DNA from: an uncultured Synergistaceae bacterium
GTDB lineage: Bacteria > Synergistota > Synergistia > Synergistales > Dethiosulfovibrionaceae
Length of the DNA: 18,866 bases
Assembly: GCA_902489135.1 (NCBI GenBank)
Contig: CABTYW010000040.1
Coordinates: 1 to 18,866 of the forward strand
Direction of reading: 5' to 3'
Below are positions 15,396 through 18,866 of the stretch, in pieces (within the stretch, counting starts at the first letter, position 1; each line of letters begins with the position of its first letter). Position numbers and translations under genes: made by a program. The notes under the pieces are model-generated. The model saw nothing but the letters and a program-made list of their open reading frames with translations, was not told the DNA's origin and made no database searches.

Positions 15396-15752
15396 ATGAT
15401 TATCACCAATAATCCCGATGTGGCTGACGCCAAACTGGACGAGACCGAGCTGCTTGACGGCACGCCGCTGGACGTGCTGACCAGAGTGTCCGCGCTTTTG
15501 GAGCAGGGATGGCATTTGGTTACCCATCCGCTGTCGGCCAACAATCGCCTCAACAGAAGCCCGTACCGATCGGTGGTTCTCGGCCGTCGATCCGCCTGGG
15601 GAGGCAGCGACGGCGAAATTCTCGATCGGGCGATCAGCCATCTGGCGTTGCAGGGCTTTGACAATCCGAAAGACGCTGACGGCGATTACCGCTGGATCGA
15701 CCTCGAGCATCTGAAAACGGCTCTGGCCGAAGCGGAAAAGTTTCATCAGTGA
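15396..15752 (+). CDS. grdX: GrdX family protein
   Basis: A small soluble protein of 118 residues, beginning MIITNNPDVADAKLDETELL. It matches the GrdX family in its N-terminal ITNNP motif, the HPLSANNRLNRSPYRSVVLG stretch and its size. GrdX is encoded with glycine-reductase genes in many amino-acid fermenters, but its biochemical role has not been established. The frame could start at a TTG at 15390, but GGAGG (15382-15386) is only 3 bases from it and 9 bases from the ATG at 15396, so the ATG is chosen. It follows the grdB terminator and precedes the NSS symporter gene by 70 bases, which ties all of these to one physiological unit. Confidence 0.85.
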   Translation: MIITNNPDVADAKLDETELLDGTPLDVLTRVSALLEQGWHLVTHPLSANNRLNRSPYRSVVLGRRSAWGGSDGEILDRAISHLALQGFDNPKDADGDYRWIDLEHLKTALAEAEKFHQ

Positions 15753-15756
15753 TTTC

Positions 15757-15805
15757 CTCCGCGCTGAGCGGAGAGCCAATGATTTGCCGCAGGAGCGGCA
15801 GTTTT
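15757..15805 (+). other. Two successive short hairpins between grdX and the symporter gene
   Basis: CTCCGC/GCGGAG (15757-15762 and 15768-15773) and TGCCGC/GCGGCA (15785-15790 and 15795-15800, loop AGGA, then GTTTT) fill the 70-base gap. The second is a minimal terminator-like hairpin just ahead of the symporter ribosome site AAAGGAG. They could lower symporter expression relative to grdX or protect processed mRNA ends. Confidence 0.5.
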
Positions 15806-15822
15806 AAAGGAGTGAATGGTTT

Positions 15823-17208
15823 ATGGAAGAGAAAAAACGGGACAGTTTTGGCAGTCGCATCGGTTTTATCCTTTCGGCCGCGGGATTTTCCATCGGCCTC
15901 GGCAACGTTTGGCGTTTTCCCTATCTCACCAGCAAGTTCGGCGGCGGCGCGTTCGTCCTGGCGTACGTTCTGATCTGTATTTTCGTCGGTTTGCCGCTGT
16001 TCCTCGGCGAGCTGAGCATCGGCCGTCGCATGAAGGCTACGCCCATTGTGGGATTTCTGAAGGAAAAGAAGCCCTTTTGGTCGCTGATCGGCTGGGTTGG
16101 TGCCGTGGCCTGCATTATTCTGATGGCCTACTACACGGTGATCATCGGCTGGATGGTGCGCTATGCCGTGAAAGCTCTCGGCGGCGTTTTCACCGGATCC
16201 ACCTTCGAACAGACCGAAGCGATGTTCAACGACTTTATGCAGAAGCCTTTCGAGCTCATCGCTTATACCGTTGTTGTCTTCGCCGCCCTCGGCCTGGCGA
16301 TTTCACGCGGTGTCAAGGAGGGCGTGGAAAAGCTCTGCAAGTGGCTGCTGCCCATTCTCGGCGTGATGATTTTGACGCTGGCGATCCGTTCTCTGACGCT
16401 CAGTCCCGTTGAAGGGGTGGGCAAGGTGCCCATGGACGGCCTGAAATGGTACCTCAGCCCCGATTTCAGTCAGCTCTCCAATCCCGAAGTGTGGCTGTAC
16501 GCTCTGGGGCAGAGCTTCTTCTCCATCGGCGTCGGCATCGCCACCGCCGTCGTGTACGGTTCTTACCGCAACGACACCGACAACATGCCCAAGGACGCCG
16601 CTATGGTGGTGACCATGGACACCACCTTCGCTCTGGTCGCCGGTGTGGTCATCTTCCCCGCGCTGCTCGTCTACGGCGCCGATCCCAACGCCAGCGGCGT
16701 GGGACTGGTCATGAAAGTCATGCCCGTGGTCTTCGGCAAGATGCCCATGGGGTCGTTCTGGGCTTCGCTGTTCTTTATACTCGTCGCCGTCGCGGGCTAC
16801 ACCTCGGGTCTTGGATATCTTGAGGCTCCCGTGGCCTGCTTTGCCGACCTGTTCAAGGTAAAGCGCAGCAAGATGACCTGGATCGTGGTCTTTATCATGT
16901 TCGTGCTCAGTTTGCCCTGCGTTTATTCGCTGAGCGCCGGCCACGGCTGGATGTCGGGGTGCCGCATTCTCGGCAAGAGCATTTTCGATTTCGCCGACTA
17001 CCTGTCGGGTAACGTGATGATGCCCGTGGACGCGCTGCTGGTGTCTCTGTACATTTCCTTCGTGCTCAAGTTCAGCGGATACATGGAAGAGTCCAACAAG
17101 GGACTGAACGAAACCCACACGTGGCGCGTCACGAACTGGTGGATGCCTTGGGTGACCTACGGCCTGCCCGTGGTCCTGATCGTGATTATGTACCGCAACG
17201 TGTTTTAG
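15823..17208 (+). CDS. NSS-family Na+-dependent amino-acid/amine symporter
   Basis: A neurotransmitter:sodium symporter family importer of the LeuT/MhsT fold, 461 residues and membrane-embedded. The signature first helix is present: RIGFILSAAGFSIGLGNVWR then FPYLTSKFGGGAFVLAYVL, with the unwound G-L-G-N segment that binds Na+ and substrate. Further landmarks are GLPLFLGELSIGRR, the helix-6 region with LGQSFFSIGVGIATAVVYGS, and the TM8-like YTSGLGYLEAPVACFADLF. Bacterial members import hydrophobic amino acids, tryptophan, glycine-like or N-methylated compounds. Placed after grdE-grdB-grdX, it most likely supplies the reductase substrate; this is inference. Betaine reductase clusters more often use BCCT carriers, which slightly favours an amino acid or sarcosine. 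The ATG has AAAGGAG about 10 bases upstream, and a strong terminator follows. Confidence 0.94.
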   Translation: MEEKKRDSFGSRIGFILSAAGFSIGLGNVWRFPYLTSKFGGGAFVLAYVLICIFVGLPLFLGELSIGRRMKATPIVGFLKEKKPFWSLIGWVGAVACIILMAYYTVIIGWMVRYAVKALGGVFTGSTFEQTEAMFNDFMQKPFELIAYTVVVFAALGLAISRGVKEGVEKLCKWLLPILGVMILTLAIRSLTLSPVEGVGKVPMDGLKWYLSPDFSQLSNPEVWLYALGQSFFSIGVGIATAVVYGSYRNDTDNMPKDAAMVVTMDTTFALVAGVVIFPALLVYGADPNASGVGLVMKVMPVVFGKMPMGSFWASLFFILVAVAGYTSGLGYLEAPVACFADLFKVKRSKMTWIVVFIMFVLSLPCVYSLSAGHGWMSGCRILGKSIFDFADYLSGNVMMPVDALLVSLYISFVLKFSGYMEESNKGLNETHTWRVTNWWMPWVTYGLPVVLIVIMYRNVF

Positions 17209-17314
17209 ACAGCTCTTTCCCGAAGGTTCGGCACTGCCCCGCGTGAAAACGTGAAAAAGCCGCCCACAACGGGATGTTCCGTCTCCGCTTTTACCGCGGA
17301 GTGACGCAAAAACG

Positions 17315-17365
17315 AAAAGATCGAACGCCAGAGAGCCTGCGCTCGAAGACGTTCGATCTTTTATT
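17315..17365 (+). terminator. Terminator after the NSS symporter gene
   Basis: A 13-bp perfect stem (arms 17315-17327 and 17350-17362) encloses 22 bases and runs into CTTTTATTT. The A-run on its left side means it could also stop minus-strand transcripts. Confidence 0.85.
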
Positions 17366-18494
17366 TCGAAAATGATGCGCGGCGTGATCATGGATTTTCT
17401 TCCCGCCGGCGCTGTAAAGGGCAGGACGCATGGCATGGGCTGCTCACAGGCGACAGCGTCAAAAAACATTTTCGCGCGGGGACATTCAGCGGCCCTTTCA
17501 GTGAAGTGGTCGTTTTGCGGTGTGTGATAAAAGTGTCCTTCAAATATATCATTGAGTTCAATAAAAAATGGAAACGGGGCTGGCGGGGCGGTTTTCTCCA
17601 ACGACGCGGCAGAGCTTTCGAAAAGCTCGTTTCTGGCGCACGCAAGGACACTAGGGCAAAATCCCGACGATATGATATAAGGACACTGCGAAACTGCGGC
17701 GGCTCCGGATGAAAGCTTTGCGCCGGCCCGTTCACCCGCCCCGTTGTTAGGAAGAAAGCCGCCTCTCGGTGCGGCCTTCATATGATGCGGAAAAATTTTT
17801 CCGTGAATTTCCGGCAGTCCCTTCGAGGCACTTCATGAGGGCGGGGGGATCGCTTCACGGCCGGAAGAAAACCTCCGCGAGGGGGGGCGGAGCCGTCGCT
17901 TCTGTTTCTGAGGCGCTCTGCCGAGCATTATGTCGGCCTTTCCCGCATGAGAAATTGAACGTCTTCGATGGAGTGCCCCGATTTTACGGGGCGTCTTAAA
18001 CGGGATGTCCCTGACTGCCCGAGCTGTATAAAAATCTGGATGAACCGAGTCCCATGGATACAGTAAAACGGTCGGGCATTTCCGATGACGGCGCCGTTGG
18101 CGGCGCGCATACTTTTCTCCTGTCCGGCCGACGCCGTGGACTGTGCGGATGCGCGCTTCCCACAGGGGGGGCGAGAACTGAAAGATTGAAGCGGCGTTGG
18201 AGTTGAACCGCGGCGAGGTCGTCTCCATGTGCCCCTGAGGGCCAACTTTTCCCTGAACTCTATGATTTATCATTCATTTAGAATTTGCTGCCGGCGGTTT
18301 GTTGTCGGCGGCCCCGAAATTTTTCGCGACTCTTTTCGGTCAGTTCTGTCCACTCATGGGCGCGCGCTCCTTTCCGATACGGTTTAATTCCGTGACGATG
18401 CGTCCGTTCGGCTCTTTCGACCCATGGGGCGGCATTTTAATGGAAGCTTCGGCAGGACATTATCACTGAGGGGCGACATTTTTAGATTTTCCCG
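17366..18494. other. Long intergenic stretch without a convincing gene
   Basis: About 1.1 kb between the symporter terminator and the tuf promoter. Open frames (the longest about 146 codons on the minus strand at 17833-18273) give Arg/Pro/Ser-rich translations with no ribosome site and no family resemblance, so none is called. No tRNA, rRNA, tmRNA, SRP or RNase P signature was found. Structures seen are a 16-bp perfect palindrome CGGAAAAATTTTTCCG (17788-17803), a 6-bp GC hairpin GCCCCG-ATTTTA-CGGGGC (17975-17992), and an isolated TATGATATAAG (about 17671) that might be a promoter of an unseen RNA. Confidence 0.55.
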
Positions 18495-18523
18495 TGGACA
18501 AGACGGGCGGTGTTTGGTAAAAT
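18495..18523 (+). promoter_or_regulatory. Strong promoter of tuf
   Basis: TGGACA (18495-18500), exactly 17 bases, then TAAAAT (18518-18523) with a TGn extension (TGGTAAAAT). Transcription should start near 18530, giving a leader of about 210 bases before tuf. Confidence 0.75.
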
Positions 18524-18529
18524 TCTTTA

Positions 18530-18739
18530 GAACCTGTTTGCTCTTGTTTGGACGAGCGACAAAAAAGAACGTTCGTCTGCGGCTTCTCCGCCCGCATCGC
18601 GGCGGAGTCGTCCGGCGGAACGGAAATCAGCTGTCGGCGACGGTCGTTGGTGACGCGGTCGCAGGAGAGAACTGCAGGCTCAGCTTTTAAAAGGTTCCTG
18701 TGCGAACCCGAAAATTTTTCGTATTGGGAGGTTTCACCA
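18530..18739 (+). promoter_or_regulatory. Structured 5' leader of tuf
   Basis: A non-coding leader between the promoter and the EF-Tu start. Three inverted repeats are visible: 18551-18558 with 18570-18577 (8 bp, one G-U pair), CTCCGCC/GGCGGAG (18586-18592 with 18601-18607), and GGTTC/GAACC (18693-18697 with 18704-18708) close to the ribosome site GGGAGG (18726-18731). No tRNA is encoded here, although tRNA genes often precede tuf in other bacteria. Any regulatory role is inferred. Confidence 0.5.
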
Positions 18740-18866
18740 ATGGCAAAAGAGAAATTTGAGCGTTCCAAACCCCACCTTAATATTGGGACAATCGGACACA
18801 TCGACCACGGCAAGACGACCCTGACAGCGGCCATCAGCCACATACTTTCTCAGGCCGGCTATGCCC
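18740..18866 (+). CDS. tuf: Elongation factor Tu, N-terminal fragment (cut by window edge)
   Basis: The GTPase that carries aminoacyl-tRNA to the ribosome. Only the first 42 codons are inside the window. The translation starts MAKEKFERSKPHLNIGTIGH and continues IDHGKTTLTAAISHILSQAG, which holds the complete P-loop GHIDHGKT of EF-Tu. Most EF-Tu proteins have Val where this one has Ile, a conservative change seen in several phyla. GGGAGG lies 8 bases before the ATG. It has its own strong promoter and long leader, so it begins a transcription unit, perhaps with ribosomal protein genes beyond the right edge. Confidence 0.97.
   Translation, partial: MAKEKFERSKPHLNIGTIGHIDHGKTTLTAAISHILSQAGYA

Noticed and set aside
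18190..18225. GGTTCAACTCC on the minus strand resembling a tRNA T-loop
   Set aside because: The flanking 5-bp T stem does not pair and no acceptor, D or anticodon arm can be formed.
17833..18273. 146-codon minus-strand open frame in the gap before tuf
   Set aside because: Arg/Pro/Ser-rich translation without domains, signal or ribosome site; no better than chance in GC-rich sequence.

Overview
The window looks like a chromosomal segment of an anaerobic, amino-acid-fermenting bacterium, most likely a member of the Synergistota. This is an inference. It rests on a selenocysteine-containing glycine/sarcosine/betaine reductase component B, a tripartite tricarboxylate transporter, Na+-coupled symporters, a GC-rich genome with strong G/C third-position bias, and an EF-Tu N-terminus reading GHIDHGKT. 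Clostridial amino-acid fermenters share several of these traits, so the phylum call is moderate.

Layout. (1) 1-1488, minus strand: a sodium:solute symporter (cut by the left edge) with its small membrane partner protein, driven by a near-consensus promoter at 1633-1661. (2) 1662-2256: no convincing gene. (3) 2298-3629, minus: a lone membrane sugar-phosphate transferase that would prime polysaccharide synthesis. (4) 3973-6922, minus: tctC-tctB-tctA with a clear promoter and terminator. (5) 7102-9926, minus: trkA-trkH potassium uptake, overlapping by 4 bases. (6) 10349-10831, plus: a YbaK/ProX-type prolyl-tRNA editing protein. (7) 11140-12420, minus: a CdaR/PucR-type regulator, divergent from the reductase genes. 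(8) 12591-17208, plus: grdE-type pyruvoyl subunit precursor, grdB-type selenoprotein, a terminator, grdX, and an NSS-family Na+ symporter. (9) 17366-18494: about 1.1 kb without a convincing gene. (10) 18740 to the right edge: tuf (EF-Tu), cut by the window, with a strong promoter and a roughly 210-base structured leader.

The centre of interest is the cdaR / grdE-grdB / grdX-symporter block. It looks like a self-contained module of sensor, transporter and substrate-specific component B for Stickland-type reduction of an amino acid or N-methylated amine. It would have to borrow selenoprotein A and component C (GrdA, GrdC, GrdD), which are not in this window. The grdB reading frame is interrupted by UGA at 14935-14937. 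The following codons give a UxxCxxC motif and a compact hairpin with a GGU loop lies 11 bases downstream, so the UGA is read as selenocysteine and the two open frames are one 437-residue protein. The exact substrate (glycine, sarcosine, betaine or another) cannot be told from sequence alone.
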